From: Begonia masoniana
Taxonomy: Eukaryota; Streptophyta; Magnoliopsida; Cucurbitales; Begoniaceae
Assembly (NCBI GenBank): GCA_022432975.1
Contig: CM039511.1
Coordinates: 24,123,653 to 24,187,652 of the forward strand
Direction: 5' to 3'
DNA: 64,000 bases
The notes under the pieces were generated by a model that was not told the DNA's origin, ran no database searches, and worked only from the letters and a program-made list of their open reading frames with translations. Below are positions 21,348 through 37,426 of the stretch, piece after piece; within the stretch, counting starts at the first letter, position 1; every line of letters begins with the position of its first letter. The position numbers and the translations under genes are program-made.

Positions 21348-23645
21348 TGTAACACCCCTAATACTGTACCCATTTTTACCCGTATAAATTTTTCATTTTC
21401 TTTTATACTTAGCGTTTATGCGGAAAACATTTTTGAAATCAAACTAAATAAAACTTTTAAAACAATTTTAAACATTTAATTTAAAACTATAAACAATTAA
21501 AACTATTTAAAACATTAAACAAATTGCAGAGGGGCAAAACCGGGAAAAACAGGCACTGCACAATGTAGCGCCCGATCGCTGCACTTGCAGCGACCAGTTT
21601 CCTTTATTTCTCTCTGGAATCCGAGATTCCAGAGAGCAATCCAACATGCATTTTCCTACAATTCAAGCGATCCCTCATTCCATTTTCATTCATTCCCTCT
21701 CGGTTAAACTACCTACACTCACACAATACTTTCGTAAAAACAAACCGCGTGGATATGTTTAAAAATCGACAATCCTTCCTGTTTTCAATTTACCACGCAG
21801 TTCCAAAATAGATTTTTCCAAACAATTATAAAACAGTTCCAAAAACGTTTAAAAACATTAAACCTATCTAATATCAGATTCCAAACATCCTAATATGTTC
21901 TAACATTATACATATTTCCTCAAAATAACCCAGTACCCTTAAAATCTATACATACATCCCCCACGGGTCGGTAAGGCATCGACTGTACAGCACACCACCG
22001 CAAGCATCATCCATCAACCGAGTCATGTCTCAGGTGGAGGGATCTCATCCTCACCTGGCTCGATGTCACCTAAGACGTCACCTACACCATAATACACGCT
22101 ATGAGATAAAAATCTCAGTAAGTCCTACATAAATGCAAATGCGTGGTCATGCATGCTCAATGCTATGAAAACAGTCCATGTCAGTTCATATATCAGTACG
22201 TGTCAGTCTATGGTTATCGGAAACGCTCGACAGATAGATAGGGCACGTCCAGCGGTTAGACAGCCCACACCATCTGAAGGGAGGGAAACCCGTTCACCAC
22301 AGAACGCCAGGTCTGAACCTCATCCCCGATAACCCCATGCCATGGTTGTTTACTGTGATACTTTACTTGCCTTTACGATGCATGTTCTTTTCATGAAATC
22401 CGTGCATAAATCCATTTTCATGTCGTTTTTAAAACCATGATGCATGAACAGTTCAATATAAACGTAAAGTAAACAATCAACATATATACCATCAAAGACT
22501 ACAAAAGCATAACCTATAACCTGTAAAAGACTAAACCTAACTACCCATCAAAACAATTTAAAACAAACAATCCATTTAGATCCTCGACGTGACATCGAAT
22601 TACGGTGTAGGCCAATCGGCCAAGTAAGTCACGAGAACTTACCTTGAGCGCACAGATTCTCGAGCTTCGTCCAAGAGAGTCGTTCACCTAAGCAATTCGA
22701 AGCACTTATCGTTAAAACAAATTTAAACTTCTAAACGTCCAACTTCAACGAAACCTTAACTAAGGAATTCCTTAAAACTTCTAGCTCATCAAATCGAGAT
22801 ACTTAAACGACTAATTCATGCTCGATGGTTCGAAATTACAATTAACGAACTTTTCCAAAAATTCCTAATTTTTTAACCTTTTTACGATTTGATTTAACTT
22901 CGTCCAATAACGTCAAATACGTCCAATATATACTTAATCATGGCTAACCTATTAATTATGAACCCTAAATCTCATTTTTTTAACGAAAATCCATCGAAAC
23001 CCTAATTAACTAAATCTCCGTAAAACTCGAAATAAACGCTCAAAGACCGAAGCTGCATACCTAGGGTAGCGAGAGGAGGAGAAACCGTGAAGAAATCGGA
23101 ACGAACGGAGGTCGGACGGAGGTCGGAATGTTGATCGGTGTCGGCGGCCGAGAGAGGAGGGAACTCTCTGTCGTGCGACCCAGAGAAGAAAAGAGAGAAA
23201 GTGAGGGAGAGAAAGAATTTGTGATGTTTAAATAAAAATTGATTTTCAAATTACCATTTTGCCCTTCTCACTTAATTCAATTCGTTTCGTCGTTCGTTTC
23301 GTTAATCGTCCAACGATTCGGATTCTCGAAAATTTCATATTTTGCCAATAACTCATATTTATCACCAGGGCTTTATTAAAACTGTCTATTCGCAATTTGG
23401 ACTTCATTTACTATTTTTACTAAAACGTCCTTTAAGTTTCGAGAAACACAATTACTCGAAATATAGCGTTTAAACTCCAAAAATTCTCGTAATTTCCTTA
23501 AAATTCCAATTATTCGTTAGGATCATCATGACGTTTTCCATTTGCTAAACTTACCTGATTTGACATATTTACCAAAAATGCTATTATATAATAATATATT
23601 GAATAATATATTAAATCCAAAAACTTGTACAGGCCGGATATTACA
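21348..23645 (-). repeat. 3' LTR of gypsy-2 (2298 bp)
   Basis: TG at 21348, CA at 23645. It contains a perfect 12-bp inverted repeat CTCTCTGGAATC / GATTCCAGAGAG (21610-21636), intron-1-like segment (23060 to 22688), 45-nt exon (22687 to 22643), intron 2 (22642 to 22082) and TATTTAAA near 23230 on the element strand. Confidence 0.93.
22082..22642 (-). other. Conserved intron-2-like structured domain (gypsy-2 3' LTR)
   Basis: Donor AAG|GTAAGT, acceptor GGTGTAG|GTGA. The arms at 22081-22093 and 22599-22611 pair over 13 positions with one A.C on the plus strand, which is a G.U pair in element-sense RNA. Hairpin 1 is TGAGAT-AAAA-ATCTCA (22102-22117). Hairpin 2 is GGCC-AATC-GGCC (22610-22621). Confidence 0.65.
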
Positions 23646-28170
<4,525 letters not shown>

Positions 28171-28180
28171 TATAAAGCTC

Positions 28181-28241
28181 CTAAATTTTAAAACAAATAA
28201 TACTAAGAAACAAAATCAAACAAAGCTATAAACAGACTTAC
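28181..28241 (-). other. Intron-like leader segment of gypsy-2
   Basis: 61 nt in element sense: CAACT|GTAAGTCTGTTT at the donor, AAAATTTAG|GAGC at the acceptor, located between PBS and gag. Ends conserved with 1368-1435 and 17747-17808. Confidence 0.5.
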
Positions 28242-28312
28242 AGTTGATGAAGGACGTCCGCGTAGTGGCTGTGTAGTCGAGCAGTCTACAGAATCGATTT
28301 TAAAACTCGGGG

Positions 28313-28324
28313 GCTCTGATACCA
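28313..28324 (-). promoter_or_regulatory. Primer-binding site of gypsy-2
   Basis: Minus strand TGGTATCAGAGC four bases from the 5' LTR. Confidence 0.93.
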
Positions 28325-28328
28325 TAAA

Positions 28329-30646
28329 TGTAACACCCCTAATACTGTACCCATTTTTACCCGTATAAATTTTTCATTTTCTTTTATACTTAGCGTTTAT
28401 GCGGAAAACATTTTTGAAATCAAACTAAATAAAACTTTTAAAACAATTTTAAACATTTAATTTAAAACTATAAACAATTAAAACTATTTAAAACATTAAA
28501 CAAATTGCAGAGGGGCAAAACCGGAAAAACAGGCGCTGCATTGTGCAGCGACCAGTCGCTGCACTTTGCAGCGACCAGTCGCTACACTTGCAGCGACCAG
28601 TTTCCTTTATTTCTCTCTGGAATCCAAGATTCCAGAGAGCAATCCAACATGCATTTTCCTACAATTCAAGCGATCCCTCATTCCATTTTCATTCATTCCC
28701 TCTCGGTTAAACTACCTAAACTCACACAATACTTTCGTAAAAACAAACCGCGTGGATATGTTTAAAAGTCGACAATCCTTCCTGTTTTCAATTTACCACG
28801 CAGTTCCAAAATAGATTTTTCCAAACAATTATAAAACAGTTCCAAAAACGTTTAAAAACATTAAACCTATCTAATATCAGATTCCAAACATCCTAGTATG
28901 TTCTAACATTATACATATTTCCTCAAAATAACCCAGTACCCTTAAAATCTATACATACATCCCCCACGGGTCGGTAAGGCATCGACTGTACAGCACACCA
29001 CCGCAAGCATCATCCATCAACCGAGTCATGTCTCAGGTGGAGGGATCTCATCCTCACCTGGCTCGATGTCACCTAAGACGTCACCTACACCATAATACAC
29101 GCTATGAGATAAAAATCTCAGTAAGTCCTACGTAAATGCAAATGCGTGGTCATGCATGCTCAATGCTATGAAAACAGTCCATGTCAGTTCATATATCAGT
29201 ACGTGTCAGTCTATGGTTATCGGAAACGCTCGACAGATAGATAGGGCACGTCCAGCGGTTAGACAGCCCACACCATCTGAAGGGAGGGAAACCCGCTCAC
29301 CACAGAACGCCAGGTCTGAACCTCATCCCCGATAACCCCATGCCATGGTTGTTTACTGTGATACTTTACTTGCCTTTACGATGCATGTTCTTTTCATGAA
29401 ATCCGTGCATAAATCCATTTTCATGTCGTTTTTAAAACCATGATGCATGAACAGTTCAATATAAACGTAAAGTAAACAATCAACATATATACCATCAAAG
29501 ACTACAAAAGCATAACCTATAACCTGTAAAAGACTAAACCTAACTACCCATCAAAACAATTTAAAACAAACAATCCATTTAGATCCTCGACGCGACATCG
29601 AATTACGGTGTAGGCCAATCGGCCAAGTAAGTCACGAGAACTTACCTTGAACGCACAGATTCTCGAGCTTCGTCCAAGAGAGTCGTTCACCTAAGCAATT
29701 CAAAGCACTTATCGTTAAAACAAATTTAAACTTCTAAACGTCCAACTTCAACGAAACCTTAACTAAGGAATTCCTTAAAACTTCTAGCTCATTAAATCGA
29801 GATACTTAAACGACTAATTCATGCTCGATGGTTAGAAATTACAATTAACGAACTTTTCCAAAAATTCCTAATTTTTTAACCTTTTTACGATTTGATTTAA
29901 CTTCGTCCAATAACGTCAAATACGTCCAATATATACTTAATCATGGCTAACCTATTAATTATGAACCCTAAATCTCATTTTTTAACGAAAATAGATCGAA
30001 ACCCTAATTAACTAAATCTCCGTAAAACTCGAAATAAACGCTCAAAGACCGAAGCTGCATACCTAAGGTAGCGAGAGGAGGAGAAACCGTGAAGAAATCG
30101 AAACGAACGGAGGTCGGACGGAGGTCGGAATGTTGATCGGTGTCGGCGGCCGAGAGAGGAGGGAGCTCTCTGTCGTGCGATCCAGAGAAGAAAAGAGAGA
30201 AAGTGAGGGAGAGAAAGAATTTGTGATGTTTAAATAAAAATTGATTTTCAAATTACCATTTTGCCCTCTCACTTAATTCAATTCGTTTCGTCGTTCGTTT
30301 CGTTAATCGTCTAACGATTCAGATTCTCGAAAATTTCATATTTTGCCAATAACTCATATTTATCACCAGGGCTTTATTAAAACTGTCCGTTCGCAATTTG
30401 GACTTCATTTACTATTTTTACTAAAACGTCCTTTAAGTTTCGAGAAACACAATTACTCGAAATATAGCGTTTAAACTCCGAAAATTCTCGTAATTTTCTT
30501 AAAATTCCAATTATTCGTTAGGATCATCATGACGCTTTCCGTTTGCTAAACTTACCTGATTTGATATATTTACCAAAAATGCTATTATATAATAATATAT
30601 TGAATAATATATTAAATCCAAAAACTTGTACAGGCCGGATATTACA
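28329..30646 (-). repeat. 5' LTR of gypsy-2 (2318 bp)
   Basis: Near-identical to the 3' LTR. The main difference is at 28540-28600, where a roughly 23-bp unit containing TGCAGCGACCAGTCGCT is present in one more copy. The perfect 12-bp inverted repeat recurs at about 28613-28639. Confidence 0.93.
29085..29645 (-). other. Conserved intron-2-like structured domain (gypsy-2 5' LTR)
   Basis: Arms at 29084-29096 and 29602-29614, 13 positions with one G.U in element-sense RNA. Hairpin 1 at 29105-29120. Donor GTAAGT at 29645, acceptor at 29085, 45-nt exon at 29646-29690. Confidence 0.65.
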
Positions 30647-31004
30647 TATTTTCTTTCCTATAGCCATAAAATAGAATTTTTCCATTTGGAGCATCTTTAA
30701 TTATGCAAGAATTTGACTTAAAAATCACTTCATATCCTTTATCACATAACTGGCTAATACTGAGTAAATTATGCTTTAATCCATCAACTAATAAAACATT
30801 CTCAACAATAGGATTAATGTTGTTACCTATGTTGCCGATGCCAACAATTTTCCCTTTTTGGTTTCCACCAAAAGTAACACTTGCTTTTTTCTTGTTGACA
30901 ACTGCAAACTTGGTTGAGTCTCCTGTCATATGCCTCGAGCATCTACTGTCGAGGTACCATTGATTTTTCCCAGGATAACAGTCAACCTGCAAAACAGAAA
31001 TCAA
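30647..31004 (-). pseudogene. Protease region of copia A
   Basis: About 119 residues including WYLDSRCSRHMTGD, where copia B has the catalytic DSGC, so Gly is replaced by Arg beside the catalytic Asp. The VTFGGNQKGKIVGIG and NLLSISQLCDKGY motifs of copia protease and pre-integrase follow. The frame is cut by gypsy-2 at 30647. Confidence 0.85.
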
Positions 31005-31551
31005 TTGGTCTTCTTAGGTACCCAAATCTTTTGGGTCCTAGTGTTAGGCCTGGCCCCTTAGGAACCCATTGTAGTTTACTGCCAGATTTGACATTGTTTA
31101 CTTTTAAAGGACATACAAAAGATTTATGCCCTACTTCATTATAAACATGGCAGGTTGTGGATTTTACAAAGTAATTCTTGTAAACTTTCTTTTTACTTGA
31201 TTTATCATAACTTATTTCTGCCCTGTCAAAATTTACTCTCTGTTTACCTAATAACATCTTATATAACTTGTTGCCATTAGTAAATTTCAAGACAATATTA
31301 TTTAAATCCTCATTTCTACTTTTAAGTTCAATTATTTCCTTTTTCTGCATATTACTCTCCTTAGCATGCAAGTCAACTTCTTTTGCATGCTTTTCTACTA
31401 CTCCTACATTATCCTTTTTCAACAGATTGTATTTAGTTTTAAGCATCCCAAATTGCTTGACTAAATCATTAAATGCGTCAATTAGCTCACCATCATCATT
31501 GTCACTCTCACTGTCACTTAAAGAAATACTAACCTCATTATCGTGTGCCAT
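30982..31551 (-). pseudogene. Gag C-terminal region of copia A
   Basis: 189 residues: acidic Ser/Asp-rich start, a Lys/Glu-rich probable coiled coil (about residues 30-85), then a second zinc-knuckle-like segment, CHVYNEVGHKSFVC, in which the second Cys of the copia B motif (CHTCNEVGHKSFIC) is Tyr. The frame is shifted relative to copia B near its end. A TGA just upstream separates it from the main gag frame. Confidence 0.82.
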
Positions 31552-31611
31552 GAAGCATAGGTTGGCTACTTCCTCATCTTCAGAAGAAGAAGTGTCGCCT
31601 TCACTGTTATC

Positions 31612-32589
31612 TCAAGTAGCCTTCATAGCCTTCTTTTTAAACTTCTTGGGATTCTTCTTCGCTTGTGGACAGTCTGCCTTCATATGACCTGACTTTCCAC
31701 ACCCGAAGCATGTGATTTCCTTCTCCTTTTGAAATTTCTCAACCTTTGGAAATCTCCTTCTTTGCATTCTTTTTCTCTGGAGAAATTTACTGAACCTCCT
31801 TGTAATGAGGGCAATATCCTCATCATCTTCTTCTTCTTCTTCCTCAGATACTTCATGTTTACTGGAGGAGGCTTTCAGAGCAATATCCTTTCTTTTATTG
31901 ATCTCCTTTTCTTTGAGATCTTCCTTATCATTGACCCTCATTGTTATCTCATGAGTCATCAGAGAGCCAATGAGCTCTTCAAGCTTGAGCACCTTTAGAT
32001 CCCGAGCCTCTTGTATTGCTGTCACCTTTGGTTGCCAGGCTCTAGGTAGGTATCTCAAAATTTTTCTTACCTGTTCCTCACCTGAATATATCTTACCGAG
32101 AGCTTTTAAACCATTAGTAATGTTAGTAAACCGAGTAAACATAGATGAAATAGACTCATCCTTTGACATAGTAAACATCTCATACTCGTGTACTAACATG
32201 TTCAGTTTGCTCTCCTTCACCTGATTTGTGCCCTCGTGTTTGACTTCTAATAAGCGCCAAATCTCTTGGGCACTCTCACACTCTTGTACTCTATTGAATT
32301 CGTCTCTATTCAGAGCACAGTACAGGGTGTTTATAGCCTTGGCATTTAAGCTCAAGTTCTTTTTATCTGTATCATTTAGTTCGTGTGAAGCTTTGGGGAT
32401 TTTCACACCATTCTCTGTTTTGACAGCAATGTAAGGACCATTTTCTATGTTATTCCATAATTCATAGTCCACAGCTTGAACGAATATTCTCATTCTAGAC
32501 TTCCAGTAGACATAATCACTACCATCAAAGAAGGGAGGTCTATTTGTAGCTTGACCTTCTACTTGTGTGGAGTTAGTGTTGAATGTCAT
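31612..32589 (-). pseudogene. Gag of SIRE-like copia A
   Basis: 325 residues from ATG 32589, 56 nt after the PBS. It has the copia Gag signature with RPPFFDGSDYVYWKSRM near the N-terminus, the QEIWRLLEVKHEGTNQVKE and MLVHEYEMFTM helices, an acidic EEEEEDD stretch and a CCHC zinc knuckle, CFGCGKSGHMKADC. Gag forms the element's particle and binds its RNA. A TGA at 31612-31614 replaces the Trp codon present in copia B, ending the frame early. It is otherwise the best preserved SIRE-type gag here. Confidence 0.9.
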
Positions 32590-32645
32590 TGTAAATATAT
32601 ATATAACACAGAGTGTTTAAACACAGCTTAGACAATGATAACCTC

Positions 32646-32657
32646 GCTCTGATACCA
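32646..32657 (-). promoter_or_regulatory. Primer-binding site of copia A
   Basis: Minus strand TGGTATCAGAGC beside the LTR end at 32660. Confidence 0.92.
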
Positions 32658-33115
32658 ATTGTAGGATCGAGGTTGTCTAAGAGGGGGTGAATTAGACCTT
32701 TTTAATTTTTCTTAAGCTATAGGCAGACAAACACAATAATAAAAATAATAGAGAGAGAGAAAAACCAACACAAGAGTTTTTATGTGGTTCGGTCAAAACC
32801 TGCCTACATCCACGCTTCAAGGTTTCTCCCTTGAAGATCCTTAACCTTCTCCTTACGAGAATAAACAGATCGGAATTCCGGGCTCCGATCAACTGCCTTT
32901 CACAGATCTGGATTGTTCTTCACGGGCGACAATCCAATGCCTTATACAGATATTTGAGTTTGTAAAATTCAAGCTCAGACTACACTCTCAAAGATTAAAA
33001 TTTCAAGTTATCGAATCGAGAGGTGTAGAAGAGTAATACAGAGTATGCTTAATCTCGCAGGTTAGGGCTCAAAAATAAAATTAGCAAAAGTTGTTTCTTC
33101 GTGCTCTAACCTCGG

Positions 33116-33123
33116 CTTAAATA
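33116..33123 (-). promoter_or_regulatory. TATA-like box in copia A LTR
   Basis: TATTTAAG in the conserved context ACAGAGTATTTAAG, present at the same place in both copia B LTRs (49642-49635, 62722-62715). It is probably the element's core promoter. Confidence 0.55.
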
Positions 33124-33501
33124 CTCTGTCTGATTTCTGCTTCACAGAATTGAATGCTTCATTCTTCAAATGGAAAAATGTTACCGTTGGGAAGCATCTG
33201 TACTGAAGCAGATATCCGTTGCATCTGAAATTGCTATTCGTCGTCGCCATTAAAGTTCTGGAGTTAATGCTGAAAACGACGTCACTGTAGCTTCGCGGTT
33301 ATAATCAAATTTGGCGGAAGATTACCGGTGGAAGCAGCTTTAAAAAATCAGAACGTCATCGGTGGATGCAACTTGAAAAGCCATCGGATAATGCAACACT
33401 TCAACGCTTGAACCGGTATTGGCAGGAGTAATATTTTAAGCGCTGAACCGCCATCGGTAGGAGTAGCTTCAAATGTCATCGGCAGAAGCAATCTTGAAAA
33501 A

Positions 33502-35536
33502 GCCATCGGCAGAAGCAGCTTGAAAACGCCATCGGCAGATGCAGCTTGAAAACGCCATCGGCAGATGTATCTTCAAACGTCATCGGCAGATGCAGCTTGA
33601 AAACGCCATCGGCAGATGTATCTTCAAACGCCATCGGCAGATGCAGCTTGAAAACGCCATCGGCAGATGCAGCTTGAAAACGCCATCGGCAGATGCAGCT
33701 TGAAAACGCCATCGGCAGATGCAGCTTGAAAACGCCATCGGCAGATGCAGCTTGAAAACGCCATCGGCAGATGCAGCTTGAAAACGCCATCGGCAGATGC
33801 AGCTTGAAAACGCCATCGGCAGATGCAGCTTGAAAACGCCATCGGCAGATGCAGCTTGAAAACGCCATCGGCAGATGCAGCTTGAAAACGCCATCGGCAG
33901 ATGCAGCTTGAAAACGCCATCGGCAGATGCAGCTTGAAAACGCCATCGGCAGATGCAGCTTGAAAACGCCATCGGCAGATGCAGCTTGAAAACGCCATCG
34001 GCAGATGCAGCTTGAAAACGCCATCGGCAGATGCAGCTTGAAAACGCCATCGGCAGATGCAGCTTGAAAACGCCATCGGCAGATGCAGCTTGAAAACGCC
34101 ATCGGCAGATGCAGCTTGAAAACGCCATCGGCAGATGCAGCTTGAAAACGCCATCGGCAGATGCAGCTTGAAAACGCCATCGGCAGATGCAGCTTGAAAA
34201 CGCCATCGGCAGATGCAGCTTGAAAACGCCATCGGCAGATGCAGCTTGAAAACGCCATCGGCAGATGCAGCTTGAAAACGCCATCGGCAGATGCAGCTTG
34301 AAAACGCCATCGGCAGATGCAGCTTGAAAACGCCATCGGCAGATGCAGCTTGAAAACGCCATCGGCAGATGCAGCTTGAAAACGCCATCGGCAGATGCAG
34401 CTTGAAAACGCCATCGGCAGATGCAGCTTGAAAACGCCATCGGCAGATGCAGCTTGAAAACGCCATCGGCAGATGCAGCTTGAAAACGCCATCGGCAGAT
34501 GCAGCTTGAAAACGCCATCGGCAGATGCAGCTTGAAAACGCCATCGGCAGATGCAGCTTCAAACGCCATCGGCAGATGCAGCTTGAAAACGCCATCGGCA
34601 GATGCAGCTTGAAAACGCCATCGGCAGATGCAGCTTGAAAACGCCATCGGCAGATGCAGCTTGAAAACGCCATCGGCAGATGCAGCTTGAAAACGCCATC
34701 GGCAGATGTATCTTCAAACGCCATCGGCAGATGCAGCTTGAAAACGCCATCGGCAGATGCAGCTTGAAAACGCCATCGGCAGATGCAGCTTGAAAACGCC
34801 ATCGGCAGATGTATCTTCAAACGCCATCGGCAGATGCAGCTTGAAAACGCCATCGGCAGATGCAGCTTGAAAACGCCATCGGCAGATGCAGCTTGAAAAC
34901 GCCATCGGCAGATGCAGCTTGAAAACGCCATCGGCAGATGCAGCTTGAAAACGCCATCGGCAGATGCAGCTTGAAAACGCCATCGGCAGATGCAGCTTGA
35001 AAACGCCATCGGCAGATGCAGCTTGAAAACGCCATCGGCAGATGTATCTTCAAACGCCATCGGCAGATGCAGCTTGAAAACGCCATCGGCAGATGTATCT
35101 TCAAACGCCATCGGCAGATGCAGCTTGAAAACGCCATCGGCAGATGCAGCTTGAAAACGCCATCGGCAGATGCAGCTTGAAAACGCCATCGGCAGATGCA
35201 GCTTGAAAACGCCATCGGCAGATGCAGCTTGAAAACGCCATCGGCAGATGCAGCTTGAAAACGCCATCGGCAGATGCAGCTTGAAAACGCCATCGGCAGA
35301 TGCAGCTTGAAAACGCCATCGGCAGATGCAGCTTGAAAACGCCATCGGCAGATGCAGCTTGAAAACGCCATCGGCAGATGCAGCTTGAAAACGCCATCGG
35401 CAGATGCAGCTTGAAAACGCCATCGGCAGATGTATCTTCAAACGCCATCGGCAGATGCAGCTTGAAAACGCCATCGGCAGATGCAGCTTGAAAACGCCAT
35501 CGGCAGATGCAGCTTGAAAACGCCATCGGCAGATGC
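33502..35536. repeat. 26-bp minisatellite, about 78 copies, in copia A U3
   Basis: Unit GCCATCGGCAGATGCAGC plus TTGAAAAC, nearly invariant. About seven 25-bp variant units read GATGTATCTTCAAAC instead of GATGCAGCTTGAAAAC, at about 33561, 33613, 34705, 34808, 35042, 35093 and 35430. The element strand has no stop codon in any frame across the array, which creates apparent frames of up to 616 residues; these are not genes. Confidence 0.95.
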
Positions 35537-35649
35537 TTTTGTCATTACCTATCGGTGGATGCCATTCTTTTCTTCAACCGGTGGATGTCTTCTTTGTCTT
35601 TTAGCTATCGGTTAATGTGAACATTTTATACAATTTCAGCCCTGTACAC

Positions 35650-37426
35650 TTATCTAAGCATCCTAATATGTTCAATCTATACAATTTCTCCTACCATCTA
35701 ACTATTGTGTCTCCAAAATACTTACATACATCTCCACGGGTCAAAAAGGTGCCTCGACTGCCCAGCACACTCCCGCGGGCCATCCTCCTTCAACTGCATC
35801 ATTCCTCACGTGGAGGGATCTGGTCCTCACCTATGTCAAGATCACCTACACCATACAGACAATCTATGAGCTAAAGGCTCAGCAAGTTTCGTAAATGTAA
35901 ATGCATGCTGTGCAAATGAGTTTCAGAAATCATGCAACATTTTATTATCTTTACATAGGTTGTCACCGAGATCTCAACCCGCTATATGGAGAGGGCACAT
36001 TCTGCGGTTGGACAACCCTTTCCACCTAGCAGAGGGGGGTACATGCTTGCAACACGCACAGCCATGCCTGAGTCCCACCTCGCATGACCATAAACATACA
36101 TGGGTTCTTATTAGATGCGGTATTGTGACCGACCCTTCTCAGCCTTCACAATAGGTCAATAGCCCCCTTTCAAACCACATCGCCATTTTCATTAAAACAT
36201 AGTGCAAAAATTCATTTTCTATGCATAATTGAAAACCGTGATGCATGGACAATTACGTGCTTAAAGTAAACATACATCATACGTACCATCAAGACAATAA
36301 AAGCAATTAAAAGCATACCCTATAAAAGAACTAATCCTAACTATCCAACCAAAGCATTTAAACAAACAATTCCACAATAACCCTCGACGCAACTTTGAAA
36401 TACGGTGTAAGCCTATCGGCCAGAGTAAGTCACGAGAACTTACCTCGTGCGCGTTGAACTTCTAGCTCTGTCCACGAGCATCGTTTACCTAAGGCAAATT
36501 CACAATATTTGTCGTTAAAACAAGTCTAAACCAATAAACGTCTAAACTTACGAAACTCTTAACTAATGAAATTTTCCTAAAACTCTAATTTAACTCATTG
36601 AGGTATTTTTATCGTGCGATTCACGCTCGACACCTCAAAACCTCCATTAACGGAGTTTTTCAAATCTCGAAATTTTGACAAACCTTAATATTCCACAATG
36701 GATAGACCAACCTTCGTCCAATACGCCCAATATGTCCATTATATTCATAACTACGGTAACTCTATCGATTTCCAACTCTAAATCACGTTTTTCATAAAAC
36801 CCTAAACGAAAACCCTAATGTTAAACAACCCAAAAACTACGAATAAACTTTCCAAAACCATAGAACCTTACCTAGAATCGAGTTTGGGGAAGAAAACGTG
36901 AAGAACGGAGGTCAACCGGGGGAAGAACGGATGTCGGAGAGGAGAGAACCGTGAGTGGCGATGAGAAAATTGCCTGGAGAAAACTTCACAGAGAGCTTCG
37001 CATGAAAATGGTGAAGGAAGACGAAAGAGTTATGTTATTAATTAAAATTTTACTTAGCAAATTATCATTTTGCCCTTCCTTTGATTTTCTATTTGTTTCG
37101 TTAATTATCTAACGATTCTGTTTCTCCAAACTTCCTCATTTCGCCAATAAATCCAACTTATTACTAGGGTTCCATTAAAACTGTCCGTTCGCAAATCGGA
37201 CCTCGTTTACTATTTTTACCAAAGTATCCTTTATATTATGATAAACGTAATTCTCGTAAAATTAGCGTTAAACTCCTAAAATTTTCAAAATTTTCTTAAA
37301 ATCTATATTAATTATTAGGATCGTAATGATGCTTTCTTTTCACGAAACCAACTTAATTCGACATAATTACAAAAATATCATTATTCACATATGTTACAAA
37401 AATCCCATAAAGAATCGGGTGTTACA
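35650..37426 (-). repeat. Truncated gypsy LTR
   Basis: Right-hand part of a gypsy LTR ending GGGTGTTACA at 37426, joined to truncated copia A at about 35650. It keeps intron 2 (36443 to 35846), the 45-nt exon (36488 to 36444) and intron 1 (36871 to 36489). The following GAAGT may be one target-site copy; its partner is lost. Confidence 0.8.
35846..36443 (-). other. Conserved intron-2-like structured domain (truncated LTR)
   Basis: Donor GAG|GTAAGT, acceptor GGTGTAG|GTGA. The arms at 35845-35855 and 36401-36411 pair over 11 positions with two A.C pairs on the plus strand; both are G.U in element-sense RNA. Hairpin 1 is TGAGC-TAAAG-GCTCA (35867-35881). ATAG|GTGAGGA follows 15 nt after the acceptor. 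Confidence 0.65.

Larger units (their letters stand above)
30647..35650 (-). mobile_element. 5' half of SIRE-like copia A with expanded LTR
   Basis: Protease, gag, PBS (32646-32657) and 5' LTR (32660 to about 35650) of a minus-strand SIRE-like copia. Its integrase continues at 20445-21347 and a small piece lies at about 8350-8398. The LTR ends abruptly near 35650; compared with copia B, roughly 175 bp of the U3 start are missing and gypsy LTR sequence follows. Confidence 0.88.
32660..35650 (-). repeat. 5' LTR of copia A, truncated and array-expanded
   Basis: Starts TGTAGGATCGAGG, homologous to 49160 and 62232. It has a TATA-like TATTTAAG on the element strand at 33123-33116. Upstream of it in element sense (33502-35536) lies the 26-bp minisatellite, i.e. 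in U3. The U3 start is lost at about 35650. Confidence 0.88.

Noticed and set aside
33476..35526. Frames of up to 616 residues with MAFSSCICRWRFQAASADGV repeats
   Set aside because: The 26-bp unit lacks stops in all three frames; it is LTR minisatellite, not a gene.
33502..35536. Centromeric or telomeric satellite
   Set aside because: Confined to one LTR, with a 26-bp unit unlike plant centromere satellites, and no TTTAGGG repeats.
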